A program made the translations under genes and the position numbers. The notes beneath the pieces are model-generated. The model was not told the origin of the DNA. It ran no database searches and saw only the letters and a list, made by a program, of their open reading frames with translations. Below, one piece after another: positions 21,903 to 30,602 of a stretch of DNA of 64,000 nt; position 1 is the first letter of the stretch, and each line of letters opens with the position of its first letter. Origin of the DNA: Lentibacillus amyloliquefaciens (GTDB taxonomy: Bacteria > Bacillota > Bacilli > Bacillales > Amphibacillaceae); contig NZ_CP013862.1 of assembly GCF_001307805.1 (NCBI RefSeq), forward strand, positions 310,001-374,000, in the 5' to 3' direction.

Positions 21903-22762
21903 ATGAAAATAGAAGACTATGAATTACTTTTGAAATTAAAAGAAGTCGGCACTATTCGCGGCACGGCAAAAGCAATTCTCATATCTCAGCCCGCTGTAAC
22001 CCAACGATTGAAATATATTGAGGAATACTTCAGCGAGCCAATTTTTATCCGGACATCTAAAAGCCTTGTGCTCACCCCGGCGGGGAGCTGATACTGGATC
22101 ATGCCAGAAACGTTATCAAGGAAGAAAAGGCTATTAAAAATACGCTTGCCCAGTCCAGTGGGGAGGTTCAGGGTTCTTTGTCGATTGCGTGTTCATCACT
22201 GGTCAGCCAGCGCTTTTTGCCCTCAATTCTCGGAGATTATACGAATGCGTATCCAAAAGTGGCGATTGACCTGGTTACAGGAATCAGTGAAGATATTAAA
22301 CGCGAGCATAAAAACTATCACGTATGTATTATTCGCGGCCAAAAACTGAAAGAAACCGTCAGTGAATTGCTGTTTGAAGATCCGTTATATATGTTTGATA
22401 CAGAACCATTTCCTGAGGATAAACTGAAAGAGCGGCCGTTGATATCATTTAAAAGTGATGACAGCATGCATGAATTGGTCGACAATTGGCTGTATCATCA
22501 TCAGGAAGATATTCAACCGATTAAAATGCTGCATGTTGATCAGATTGAAACGTGCAAACAATTTATGCAGCAGGGACTTGGCATGGCTGTTCTTCCCAAA
22601 AGTGTCTCTGATGGCTTGATGAAAAATTATCCGCACATACCGCTCAGGCTGGAAGGAAAGCCTGTCACCCGTGATACGTGGGTGTGTTATCAAGAAGGTG
22701 TGCGCAGGCTGCCGCAAGTTGATCAATTCTTATCGGCCCTGTTCAATAAAAAGTTTCTTTAA
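21903..22762 (+). pseudogene. LysR family transcriptional regulator, frameshifted
   Basis: The N-terminal winged helix-turn-helix (YELLLKLKEVGTIRGTAKAI, SQPAVTQRLKYIEEYF) is intact up to VLTPAGS, where the frame stops at 22089. Adding one G to the run at 22082-22085 restores VLTPAGELILDHARNVIKEE, and the effector-binding domain (LSIACSSLVSQRFLP to the C terminus) continues in the second frame to 22762. Rejoined, the protein would be about 286 residues, normal for the family. Either the gene is newly inactivated or the base is a sequencing error. The inducer is unknown. It sits upstream of ohr in the same orientation. Confidence 0.85.
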
Positions 22763-22825
22763 ATGTTTAATAACGTTGCCTAAATGGAATACAACTATTA
22801 GAGATAATTAAAGGAGTGATAACGC

Positions 22826-23257
22826 ATGAGTGACGTTATTTTTACATCTAAAGCCACTGCTAAAAACGGCCGTGATGGTCATGTGAGATCATCTGACGGG
22901 TTAATTGATTTAGATTTGGTGAATCCTGCCAATAATAAAGATGCTGAGGGAACCAATCCAGAGCAGCTGTTTGCAGCAGCCTACTCAGGGTGCTTTGACA
23001 GTGCCATACATCTTGTGGCATCACAACAAAATAAAAAAATTGATTCGGAAACAACAGCAGAAGTGAGTTTTATGAAGGACCCGGAAGATGATGGGTTTAA
23101 AATAGGAGTTACACTGCATATTAAAATTGAAGGAGTCAATCCGGAAGAAGCTGAAGAACTGGCCCAGGCCGCTCACCAAGCTTGCCCATATTCTAAGGCA
23201 ACACGCGGCAATATTGAAGTGAAACTAAATGCTAAGCCATCTGATGAACCCAGCTGA
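22826..23257 (+). CDS. ohr: Organic hydroperoxide resistance protein (Ohr/OsmC family)
   Basis: This 143-residue thiol peroxidase of the Ohr subfamily reduces organic and fatty-acid hydroperoxides, using lipoylated proteins as reductant in studied members. Both redox cysteines are present (Cys56 in AAYSGCFDSA, Cys120 in QACPYSKATRGN), with the active-site Arg16 and Glu46 in NPEQLFAA. GGAGTGAT precedes ATG 22826. The usual MarR-type OhrR is not adjacent; a LysR gene lies upstream instead. Confidence 0.94.
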   Translation: MSDVIFTSKATAKNGRDGHVRSSDGLIDLDLVNPANNKDAEGTNPEQLFAAAYSGCFDSAIHLVASQQNKKIDSETTAEVSFMKDPEDDGFKIGVTLHIKIEGVNPEEAEELAQAAHQACPYSKATRGNIEVKLNAKPSDEPS

Positions 23258-23278
23258 TTAAAGTGAATAGGAAAAACC

Positions 23279-23335
23279 AGGGCTTCCGCCTCGTCTTTCC
23301 TGAGGTTAGATGCCGGAAGTCAGAAGTCGGATTTC
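23279..23335. repeat. Short hairpin repeat, copy A
   Basis: An imperfect hairpin (GGCTTCCG pairs with CGGAAGTC; inner CCTC with GAGG). The segment at 23302-23321 matches one at 60677-60696 in 15 of 20 positions, so it may belong to a dispersed intergenic repeat family. Confidence 0.4.
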
Positions 23336-23382
23336 ACGATTAAAAAGCTCACTTAAAATGATATACTTTCTTAACTTACGAC

Positions 23383-23420
23383 AAAAGACGGATGATCTAT
23401 TTTAAGATCATCCGTCTTTT
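23383..23420. terminator. Bidirectional terminator between ohr and rqcH
   Basis: A 16-bp perfect stem AAAAGACGGATGATCT / AGATCATCCGTCTTTT has a 6-base loop, with T-rich sequence on both strands. It overlaps the rqcH stop codon and serves two converging genes. Confidence 0.93.
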
Positions 23421-25114
23421 AATTTTTCCGCCATGTCTTTTTCAGGTGTTACAAATAGCGTTTTTTGATGATCATAAGTGACATAACCCGGTTTTGCACC
23501 GTTAGGTTTTTTCACGTGCCTGATTTTTGTATAATCCACAGGTACTGATGATGACTGGTGAGATTTACTAAAAATTGCTGCCAGTTGCGCTGCTTCAATT
23601 AATGTTTCTTCACTGGGTTCTCTTGACCGGATAATCACATGAGAGCCCGGGATGTCTTTTGTATGGAGCCAAGTGTCATCGCGGTTTGCCATTTTCATCG
23701 TCACATACTCGTTTTGTTTATTATTCTTACCCACCAGGATTGGCGTTTCATCAGAAGACTGGAATTTTTCAGGATTGGGTTTTGTTGGTTTCTTTTTATT
23801 CTTTCTTTGCTTCTGCTTTTTCAAATACCCTTCTTCCCGCAATTCCTCACGAATCTCTTCAATATCTGACTCGCGTGCTGTGTCAATATGCTGCAGCAAT
23901 TGGTCAAGATAGCTAATTTCATTATTGGCTTTAGCCATTTCCTTCTGTACTTTTTCTTTAGATGTTTTTAATTTTTGATATTGTTTAAAGAAACTCTGTG
24001 CATTATCGCTTGGACTTTTATTCGGATTCAGTTCAATGGTGGTTTCGTTTTGGTCGGGGTCATAATAATCAATAACCGTGACAGACGCATCACCATGTTT
24101 AACTTGGTGCATGTTCGCTGTCAAAAGTTCGCCGCGCCGTTGGTATGTCACAGCGTTTTGGGCCTTTTGCAGCGTTTTTTCATGTTTTTTTAGTTTCCGT
24201 TCGTTTTTTTCTTTTTCATTTTTAATAAACTGATAGAGGTCTTTTGCCTGCTGTTTCACTCTATCACGTTCTGCTTTTCCGGAATAAAAGGCATCGAGCA
24301 TTTGATTTGTATCGCTAAAAACTTTCCGTTCTGTACTGGTGTGGGTAATCGGGAGCACATGGAAATCTTCTCTTTTGTCCCGGTAAATCCCCGGTGTATA
24401 ACGATTGTGCCGTATCAGTTCCTGAATGTCTGCAAACTTCTCCTGATAGGTCTCAATGGCCCCCAGCTTGGCCTGATGAACGATTTCCTTAGCAAGAAAA
24501 GGTGAGAAACCGACCAGCATGCCGACGATTTGCTGCTCCAGTTTGCCGGTATTAAAGTCCAGCTTGCGGATTATTGCATCACTATCAATTTCGATGGGAT
24601 TAAGTTTGTTCTGGCTTGGCGGAAGTTTGTATTCATGGCCCGGTAAAATGGTCCGATAACGGTTTTGTGCAGGTGAAACGTGTTTCAGGCTATCCAGAAT
24701 ATGTTCTTTTTCCCCGTCAATCAGCATGACATTACTATGTTTTCCCATCAATTCAATAATGAGCTTTTTGGTTGTTATATCCCCGATTTCGTTACGCGAC
24801 TGGACTGAAAATGTAACGATTCGTTCCATCCCATATTGCTCAATCGAATCGATAACAGCACCCGACAAGTATTTTCGCAGAAGCATACAAAACATCGGCG
24901 GCTCTTTTGGGTTTTTATAACTGTCTTCTGTTAAGTGCATACGAGTATACACAGGATGTATTGATAACAGAAGGGAATGGTTCTGTCCCTGGCTGCGTAT
25001 TGTGAATACAAGCTCAGTGTCAGTTGGCTGATGTATTTTTGCGATTTTTCCAGGAAGGATTTTTTCATTCAGTTCTTGTATGACTGCTCGGGTAACAATT
25101 CCGTCAAATGGCAT
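23408..25114 (-). CDS. rqcH: Ribosome-associated quality control protein RqcH (NEMF/Rqc2 family)
   Basis: This 568-residue protein (YloA/FbpA) has an N-terminal NFACT-N domain (MPFDGIVTRAVIQELNE through residue about 200), a middle coiled-coil region (about 290-430) and a C-terminal NFACT-R domain with DTWLHTKDIPGSHVIIRS. In B. subtilis RqcH binds stalled 50S subunits and adds C-terminal alanine tails that mark the peptide for degradation. Older annotations call it fibronectin-binding. It is transcribed divergently from the cation ATPase gene, as in B. subtilis. YlmH, encoded at 3.3 kb, may act in the same pathway. Confidence 0.95.
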   Translation of the reverse strand: MPFDGIVTRAVIQELNEKILPGKIAKIHQPTDTELVFTIRSQGQNHSLLLSIHPVYTRMHLTEDSYKNPKEPPMFCMLLRKYLSGAVIDSIEQYGMERIVTFSVQSRNEIGDITTKKLIIELMGKHSNVMLIDGEKEHILDSLKHVSPAQNRYRTILPGHEYKLPPSQNKLNPIEIDSDAIIRKLDFNTGKLEQQIVGMLVGFSPFLAKEIVHQAKLGAIETYQEKFADIQELIRHNRYTPGIYRDKREDFHVLPITHTSTERKVFSDTNQMLDAFYSGKAERDRVKQQAKDLYQFIKNEKEKNERKLKKHEKTLQKAQNAVTYQRRGELLTANMHQVKHGDASVTVIDYYDPDQNETTIELNPNKSPSDNAQSFFKQYQKLKTSKEKVQKEMAKANNEISYLDQLLQHIDTARESDIEEIREELREEGYLKKQKQRKNKKKPTKPNPEKFQSSDETPILVGKNNKQNEYVTMKMANRDDTWLHTKDIPGSHVIIRSREPSEETLIEAAQLAAIFSKSHQSSSVPVDYTKIRHVKKPNGAKPGYVTYDHQKTLFVTPEKDMAEKLKDG

Positions 25115-25213
25115 ATAATCACTTCTCCTCAGAACGAGCGGTTCTTCTTCAATTATTCGTCTCTTCTTCGCTGGCCGACGTACCGGCTAGCGGTCATTCC
25201 CACTTTTGGTTTC

Positions 25214-25219
25214 ATTATA
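25214..25219 (-). promoter_or_regulatory. Extended -10 promoter of rqcH
   Basis: Read on the minus strand the sequence is TGCTATAAT, an extended -10 box about 100 bases before the rqcH start. No clear -35 is seen. Confidence 0.5.
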
Positions 25220-25344
25220 GCATTTTTTTGGACAGGTCTGCATAGGTATTGGTGTATAAGAGGAAATTCCACGCGATTTTGTGAAGATTGACCCACTTGA
25301 TGCATACAAATGCTTTTTTAAGATGAATCTGGAGGGAATGCTGG

Positions 25345-27999
25345 ATGAAATGGTATCAGATGGATACAGATGTGGTCGAACAAAAATTGCATGTTTCATC
25401 AAAACAAGGATTGACGGAGAAGCAAGTGGACGAGCGCCGTAAACAATATGGGTTAAACCAGCTGGAATCAGCGAAAAACACATCCGGGTGGCTCGTTTTT
25501 TTGAAGCAATTTCAGGATTTTATGGTTTTGGTTTTACTTGCCGCAACTTTGATAGCTGGTATGCTCGGAGAATATATTGATGCGATTGCCATTATGATTA
25601 TTGTACTTGTGAATGGATTTCTTGGCTATTTCCAAGAACAAAAAGCAGAGAATTCCCTGGCGAAACTGAAAGAAATGTCAGCACCCCAAGCAAGCGTCTT
25701 AAGAGAAGGTGAATGGCGGAAAATCCCTTCGCAGGAAGTGGCAGTCGGGGATGTTGTCAGATTAAACAGCGGCGACCGCATTCCGGCAGATGTACGGATC
25801 ATTAAATCAAATAGTCTGGAAACAGAGGAGTCAGCATTAACAGGCGAATCAATCCCGGTGTTGAAACATGCGACAAGGATTTCCCGTGATAAGCTTGAAG
25901 CCCAGGATCAAGCCAACATGGCCTTCATGAGCACATTGGTGACACGCGGTTCTGCAACAGGTATTGCAGTCGGCACGGGCATGAACACAGTAATGGGTCA
26001 GATTGCTTCACTGATGGTCAAAACAGAAAAGACGACCACACCGCTTGAACATAAATTGACTGAGCTTGGAAAAGTATTGATTGCTGTTGCGTTATTACTG
26101 ACGGCTCTGGTTGTATTGACAGGTGTTTATCAGGGTCATCCGGTCTATAATATGTTTCTTGCCGGCGTTTCTCTTGCGGTAGCTGCCATACCTGAAGGGC
26201 TGCCGGCAATTGTAACGGTCGCATTGTCATTGGGTGTTCAGCGAATGATCAGAAAAAAAGCGCTGGTCCGTCAATTATCGGCAGTTGAAACCTTGGGCTG
26301 TGCTTCAGTTATTTGTTCGGACAAGACAGGAACAATGACCGAAAACAAAATGACCGTCAAAGAGGTTTATCTAAACGGACATACATTACATGTCACGGGG
26401 GATGGTTACAACACAGACGGGAACGTATTTTTGAATAAAGAAAAGATTGACAGGGGTTATCCTAACCTTGAAGCCATGTTTTTATATGGGATGTTATGCA
26501 ATAAAGCCTCGCTGATGGTCAGAAAGGGAAAGTATATTGTTGATGGCGATCCAACAGAAGGATCCCTGCTTGTTGCTGCAAGAAAACTTGGCCTGTCACA
26601 TCAGCTTAAAGGTAATTACCGTGTGATCAAAGAATTGCCATTTGATTCAGATCGTAAGCGGATGAGTATAGTAGTTGAAGACGAAAATAAAATGCGTTTC
26701 CTAATTTCGAAGGGGGCACCGGATGTACTGCTTCCGAGGTCAAATTATATCATGAAAGAAGAAGGAAGGCAGCTGGTGCAAAAGGAAGATAAACAGGGAA
26801 TCAATCAAGCGGTTGATCAGATGGCAGATAAAGCGTTACGGACGCTTGCAATTGCGATGAAGCCACTGACAAAAGATGAATCAATGAATCCGGCGTCCCT
26901 GGAAAGGGATATGACACTTATTGGCTTATACGGTATGACGGATCCGCCAAGAAAAGAAGTGAAAACAGCCATTGAGGAATCACGTGACGCCGGCATAAAA
27001 TCGGTCATGATCACCGGCGATCATGAAAAAACCGCCCGGGCAATCGCAACCGAACTGAACCTGCTTCCGGAAAACGGAATGGTTCTGAATGGCTATCAGC
27101 TTAACAATATGTCAGTCCCCGATCTTCAGGAGATTATTGATCAGGTGTATGTTTTTGCCAGAGTAACACCCGAACATAAGTTGAAAATTGTAAAAGCATT
27201 TCAGGCGGAAGGGCATATTGTGGCCATGACAGGTGATGGTGTCAATGATGCGCCGGCTATTAAGGCGAGTGATATTGGAATCAGCATGGGAGAAAGCGGT
27301 ACAGATGTGACGAAAGAAGCATCCTCACTCGTTTTAATGGATGATAATTTTGCCACGATCAAATCCGCCATTAACGAAGGCCGCAATATTTATGAAAATA
27401 TCCGGAAATTTATCCGTTATTTACTGGCGTCAAATGTCGGCGAAATTCTGGTCATGCTGATGGCAATGCTGATGGCAATGCCATTACCGCTTGTTCCCGT
27501 ACAGATATTGTGGGTTAATCTGGTAACGGACGGGCTTCCGGCTATGGCACTTGGTCTTGATCAGTCAGAAGATGACGTCATGAAAAGAGGACCGCGGCAT
27601 CCAAAGGAAGGTGTTTTTGCCCGCGGGCTTGGTTTTAAAATTGTCAGCCGCGGCATTTTGATTGGTATTGCTGCTCTAGTCGCGTTTATGCTGGCTTATC
27701 AGGGAAATCCCGAGAACTTGATTTATGCCCAGACCATTGCTTTTACGACATTGGTGATTGCCCAGCTGATTCATGTTTTTGATTGCCGCAGTGAGCATTC
27801 GATTTTTTCACGCAATCCGTTTGAAAATAAATATCTGGTTATGGCGGTTGTGTCATCTGTTTTATTATTGCTGGCGGTTGTATACTGGGAACCGCTACAG
27901 CCGATATTCCATACGACGGCATTAGGTGTAATGGATTGGATGCTGGTTCTCGCCCTAAGTTTTCTTCCGAGTGTTTTCTTCGGTTTCTCAAAAAAATAA
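25345..27999 (+). CDS. yloB: Cation-transporting P-type ATPase (Ca2+-ATPase type, YloB)
   Basis: This 884-residue P2-type ATPase has an N-terminal cation-ATPase domain, an actuator TGES loop (ESALTGESIPV), the phosphorylated aspartate in DKTGT at about 326-330, KGAPDVLL in the nucleotide domain, and the hinge TGDGVNDAPAI. The membrane motif VAAIPEGLPA in segment 4 and NLVTDGLPAMALG in segment 6 are those of SERCA/PMCA-like calcium pumps. B. subtilis YloB is a spore-associated calcium ATPase. GGAGGGAATG precedes ATG 25345. In B. subtilis the next gene would be yicC, which is absent here. Confidence 0.94.
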   Translation: MKWYQMDTDVVEQKLHVSSKQGLTEKQVDERRKQYGLNQLESAKNTSGWLVFLKQFQDFMVLVLLAATLIAGMLGEYIDAIAIMIIVLVNGFLGYFQEQKAENSLAKLKEMSAPQASVLREGEWRKIPSQEVAVGDVVRLNSGDRIPADVRIIKSNSLETEESALTGESIPVLKHATRISRDKLEAQDQANMAFMSTLVTRGSATGIAVGTGMNTVMGQIASLMVKTEKTTTPLEHKLTELGKVLIAVALLLTALVVLTGVYQGHPVYNMFLAGVSLAVAAIPEGLPAIVTVALSLGVQRMIRKKALVRQLSAVETLGCASVICSDKTGTMTENKMTVKEVYLNGHTLHVTGDGYNTDGNVFLNKEKIDRGYPNLEAMFLYGMLCNKASLMVRKGKYIVDGDPTEGSLLVAARKLGLSHQLKGNYRVIKELPFDSDRKRMSIVVEDENKMRFLISKGAPDVLLPRSNYIMKEEGRQLVQKEDKQGINQAVDQMADKALRTLAIAMKPLTKDESMNPASLERDMTLIGLYGMTDPPRKEVKTAIEESRDAGIKSVMITGDHEKTARAIATELNLLPENGMVLNGYQLNNMSVPDLQEIIDQVYVFARVTPEHKLKIVKAFQAEGHIVAMTGDGVNDAPAIKASDIGISMGESGTDVTKEASSLVLMDDNFATIKSAINEGRNIYENIRKFIRYLLASNVGEILVMLMAMLMAMPLPLVPVQILWVNLVTDGLPAMALGLDQSEDDVMKRGPRHPKEGVFARGLGFKIVSRGILIGIAALVAFMLAYQGNPENLIYAQTIAFTTLVIAQLIHVFDCRSEHSIFSRNPFENKYLVMAVVSSVLLLLAVVYWEPLQPIFHTTALGVMDWMLVLALSFLPSVFFGFSKK

Positions 28000-28010
28000 T
28001 CAATAGACAG

Positions 28011-28033
28011 CCCTTCTGTCAGAGAAGGGTTTT
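28011..28033 (+). terminator. Intrinsic terminator after the cation ATPase gene
   Basis: The stem CCCTTCT / AGAAGGG with a 4-base loop and five T lies 12 bases after the stop. Confidence 0.8.
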
Positions 28034-28108
28034 TATTTTGGGAATAACTTGCTATAATGAGTGAGACTTACAATACGCAAAGAAAAAGCCTGAATCAGCA
28101 GGAAATGC

Positions 28109-28138
28109 TTGTATTTTGGCGTTTATTTAATCTATAAT
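28109..28138 (+). promoter_or_regulatory. Candidate promoter of remA-gmk-rpoZ
   Basis: TTGTAT at 28109-28114 and TATAAT at 28133-28138 are spaced 18 bases apart. A second TATAAT at 28053-28058 may mark an additional upstream promoter. Confidence 0.55.
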
Positions 28139-28195
28139 GGATTTTATAACTACATAGAATCATAGTGAGGAACGAAAATTTAAGGGGGAGCCAAT

Positions 28196-28462
28196 TTGAG
28201 TTTACGATTGATTAATATAGGTTTCGGGAATGTTGTTTCGGCAAATCGGGTTATTTCGATTGTGTCGCCCGAATCAGCACCGATTAAACGAATTATAACG
28301 GTAGCACGTGACAATAATAAACTGGTGGATGCGACTTATGGACGGCGGACACGGGCTGTGATTATAACGGACAGTGATTACGTTGTGCTCTCGGCTGTAC
28401 AGCCGGAAACAGTCGGCCAGCGTGTCATGAGTCATGAAGAAGATGCAGATGAGAACAGCTAG
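28196..28462 (+). CDS. remA: Extracellular matrix regulatory protein RemA (DUF370)
   Basis: This 88-residue DNA-binding protein is very close to B. subtilis RemA (YlzA): [46 protein letters not shown] and [14 protein letters not shown]. RemA oligomers activate biofilm matrix operons and osmoprotection genes. It starts at TTG 28196 behind AAGGGGGAG. It is followed 11 bases later by gmk, as in most Bacillaceae, although the yicC gene normally upstream is missing. Confidence 0.95.
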   Translation: MSLRLINIGFGNVVSANRVISIVSPESAPIKRIITVARDNNKLVDATYGRRTRAVIITDSDYVVLSAVQPETVGQRVMSHEEDADENS

Positions 28463-28473
28463 GAGGAAATGTT

Positions 28474-29088
28474 TTGATTGATGAAAAAGGCATATTATTC
28501 ATTTTATCCGGGCCCTCAGGCGTTGGCAAAGGCACCGTGAGAAAAGAGCTTTTTAATCGTGCAAACGACCTGGCTTATTCAATTTCAATGACGACAAGGG
28601 AAAAACGTTCCGGAGAAGCAGAAGGCGTTGATTATTTTTATAAGACAAATGAAGAATTTGAGCGTATGATTGAAGCGGGTCAGCTTTTGGAATATGCCCG
28701 TTTTGTCAATAATTATTACGGAACACCCCGGAAGTACGTGGAGGATACACTTGCTGAAGGCAAAGATGTATTTCTTGAGATTGAAGTGCAGGGTGCTATG
28801 CAGGTGAAAAACAATTTTCCGGAGGGCGTTTTTATCTTTTTATTTCCGCCCAGCCTGGAAGAATTAAAAAACCGTATCGTTGACAGGGGCACGGAATCAC
28901 AGGATTTAGTGCTAAAACGGCTGAAAGAGGCGCAGAACGAAATTGACATGATGGATGCTTATGATTATGTTGTTGTCAATGATGATGTCAATTATGCCGT
29001 TACCAAGATTCAATCAATCATTCAAAGTGAACATTGCAGACGCGATCGTATTGCGAGCCAATACAAACAATTATTGAAGGAGGAATAG
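28474..29088 (+). CDS. gmk: Guanylate kinase
   Basis: This 204-residue enzyme phosphorylates GMP to GDP with ATP. The P-loop [10 protein letters not shown] at residues about 12-21, the GMP-binding [20 protein letters not shown] segment (here MTTREKR) and [12 protein letters not shown] are present. It starts at TTG 28474 with AGGAGG before it. The stop is one base before rpoZ, so the pair is translationally linked. Confidence 0.96.
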   Translation: MIDEKGILFILSGPSGVGKGTVRKELFNRANDLAYSISMTTREKRSGEAEGVDYFYKTNEEFERMIEAGQLLEYARFVNNYYGTPRKYVEDTLAEGKDVFLEIEVQGAMQVKNNFPEGVFIFLFPPSLEELKNRIVDRGTESQDLVLKRLKEAQNEIDMMDAYDYVVVNDDVNYAVTKIQSIIQSEHCRRDRIASQYKQLLKEE

Positions 29089-29089
29089 T

Positions 29090-29299
29090 ATGTCCATGCT
29101 GGAACCGTCAATTGACGACCTGCAAACAAAAATTAAATCGAAGTATACGCTTGTCACAATAGCTGCTAAAAGAGCACGTCAAATCAGAGAAGAAGATAAA
29201 AAAGTTCTGGTTGACGACCCGAAATCAAACAAATATGTCGGGCTTGCGCTTGAAGAGATTATGGCCGACAAGCTGCATGTGAAAAATGATAGTAATTAA
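29090..29299 (+). CDS. rpoZ: RNA polymerase omega subunit
   Basis: This 69-residue omega subunit helps assemble the beta-prime subunit. The conserved blocks are [28 protein letters not shown] and the [13 protein letters not shown] end. GGAGGAATAGT lies before ATG 29090. An intrinsic terminator follows. Confidence 0.95.
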   Translation: MSMLEPSIDDLQTKIKSKYTLVTIAAKRARQIREEDKKVLVDDPKSNKYVGLALEEIMADKLHVKNDSN

Positions 29300-29306
29300 A
29301 CCTGAT

Positions 29307-29345
29307 GACCCTCGCCCCTTCTTTGTTCGCGAGGGTCTGATTTTT
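29307..29345 (+). terminator. Intrinsic terminator after rpoZ
   Basis: The stem GACCCTCGC / GCGAGGGTC is followed by TGATTTTT. Confidence 0.8.
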
Positions 29346-29393
29346 AGATAATACATGAGCGGTAAAAACTATATTAAATCTGGGGGATGGCAT

Positions 29394-30602
29394 ATGATTC
29401 AGAATAAAAACATACTACTCGGCGTTTCAGGTGGGATAGCTGCCTATAAGGCATGTGCTCTAACAAGCAAATTAACTCAAGAAGGCGCTGATGTGAAAGT
29501 AATCATGACAGAGAATGCTGCGCGATTCGTTTCCCCGCTGACATTTCAGGCGCTGTCACGAAACCCGGTACATATTGATACATTTGATGAGAAAGATCCT
29601 GCCAAAGTCGCTCACATTGATCTGGCTGACTGGGCGGATATGACGATTCTTGCACCGGCGACAGCCAATTTAATCGGTAAATTGGCTGGCGGCATCGCTG
29701 ACGATATGCTGACGACAGTCCTCTTGGCTACACAATCAAGTGTTTATATTGCACCGGCAATGAATGTTCATATGTATGCCCATCCCAGCGTTATGGAAAA
29801 TATGAAACGTCTGGACGCCTGGGGGTATCACTTTATCGAGCCGGGAGACGGCTATTTGGCATGCGGATATGTCGGCAAAGGGAGGCTGGAAGAGCCTGAG
29901 AGCATTATCGAAACGGTTGAACAGCACCAAAGCACCCAGGCTGAACTTAGCGGCAAGAAAGTGTTAATATCTGCAGGACCGACGCAGGAAAGGATAGATC
30001 CTGTCCGTTTTTTCACAAATCATTCATCAGGCAAAATGGGATTCGCCCTTGCTGAAGAAGCGGCAAACCTTGGAGCTGAAGTCGTTCTGGTAACGGGACC
30101 GGTAAGTCTGGAAGCCCGGAATTCACAGATCAAACGAGTCGATGTTGTATCCGCTGCAGAAATGTACGAGGCGATGCATGATCATTTCCCATCGAGCGAT
30201 ATTGTCATTAAAGCTGCTGCGGTTGCGGATTATCGGCCGAAGCAAACGTTTGATGAAAAGATGAAAAAACAGTCCGGCAACTGGCATGTCGAAATGGAGC
30301 GGACACAGGATATTCTGCAATCACTGGGCGAGCGAAAAGCACATCAATTTGTGGCGGGGTTTGCAGCTGAAACAACCAGCCCTGTTGAGTACGGACTTAA
30401 TAAACTAAATAAGAAAAATCTCGATGCCATCATCATTAACGATGTTGCAGCTGAAGGAGCAGGATTTGCAGGTGACACCAATGCGGTGACATATGTGAAT
30501 AAAGCTGAAGATACAAAAGAGATCACGCTCCGTTCAAAACAGGAGATCGCTAAGGAAATTCTGTTGTCTATTTCCCGTGATATGAAGGATGAGCCAAAGT
30601 GA
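29394..30602 (+). CDS. coaBC: Bifunctional phosphopantothenoylcysteine decarboxylase / phosphopantothenate-cysteine ligase
   Basis: This 402-residue coenzyme A biosynthesis enzyme has an N-terminal flavin decarboxylase half (GVSGGIAAYKAC, the PAMNVHMY motif, the active cysteine in GYLACGYVGKGR) and a C-terminal ligase half starting near residue 185 (LISAGPTQERIDPVRF, NHSSGKMG). It converts phosphopantothenate plus cysteine to phosphopantetheine in two steps. ATG 29394 with GGGGGAT before it is preferred over an upstream in-frame ATG at 29355. It overlaps priA by four bases. Confidence 0.95.
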   Translation: MIQNKNILLGVSGGIAAYKACALTSKLTQEGADVKVIMTENAARFVSPLTFQALSRNPVHIDTFDEKDPAKVAHIDLADWADMTILAPATANLIGKLAGGIADDMLTTVLLATQSSVYIAPAMNVHMYAHPSVMENMKRLDAWGYHFIEPGDGYLACGYVGKGRLEEPESIIETVEQHQSTQAELSGKKVLISAGPTQERIDPVRFFTNHSSGKMGFALAEEAANLGAEVVLVTGPVSLEARNSQIKRVDVVSAAEMYEAMHDHFPSSDIVIKAAAVADYRPKQTFDEKMKKQSGNWHVEMERTQDILQSLGERKAHQFVAGFAAETTSPVEYGLNKLNKKNLDAIIINDVAAEGAGFAGDTNAVTYVNKAEDTKEITLRSKQEIAKEILLSISRDMKDEPK

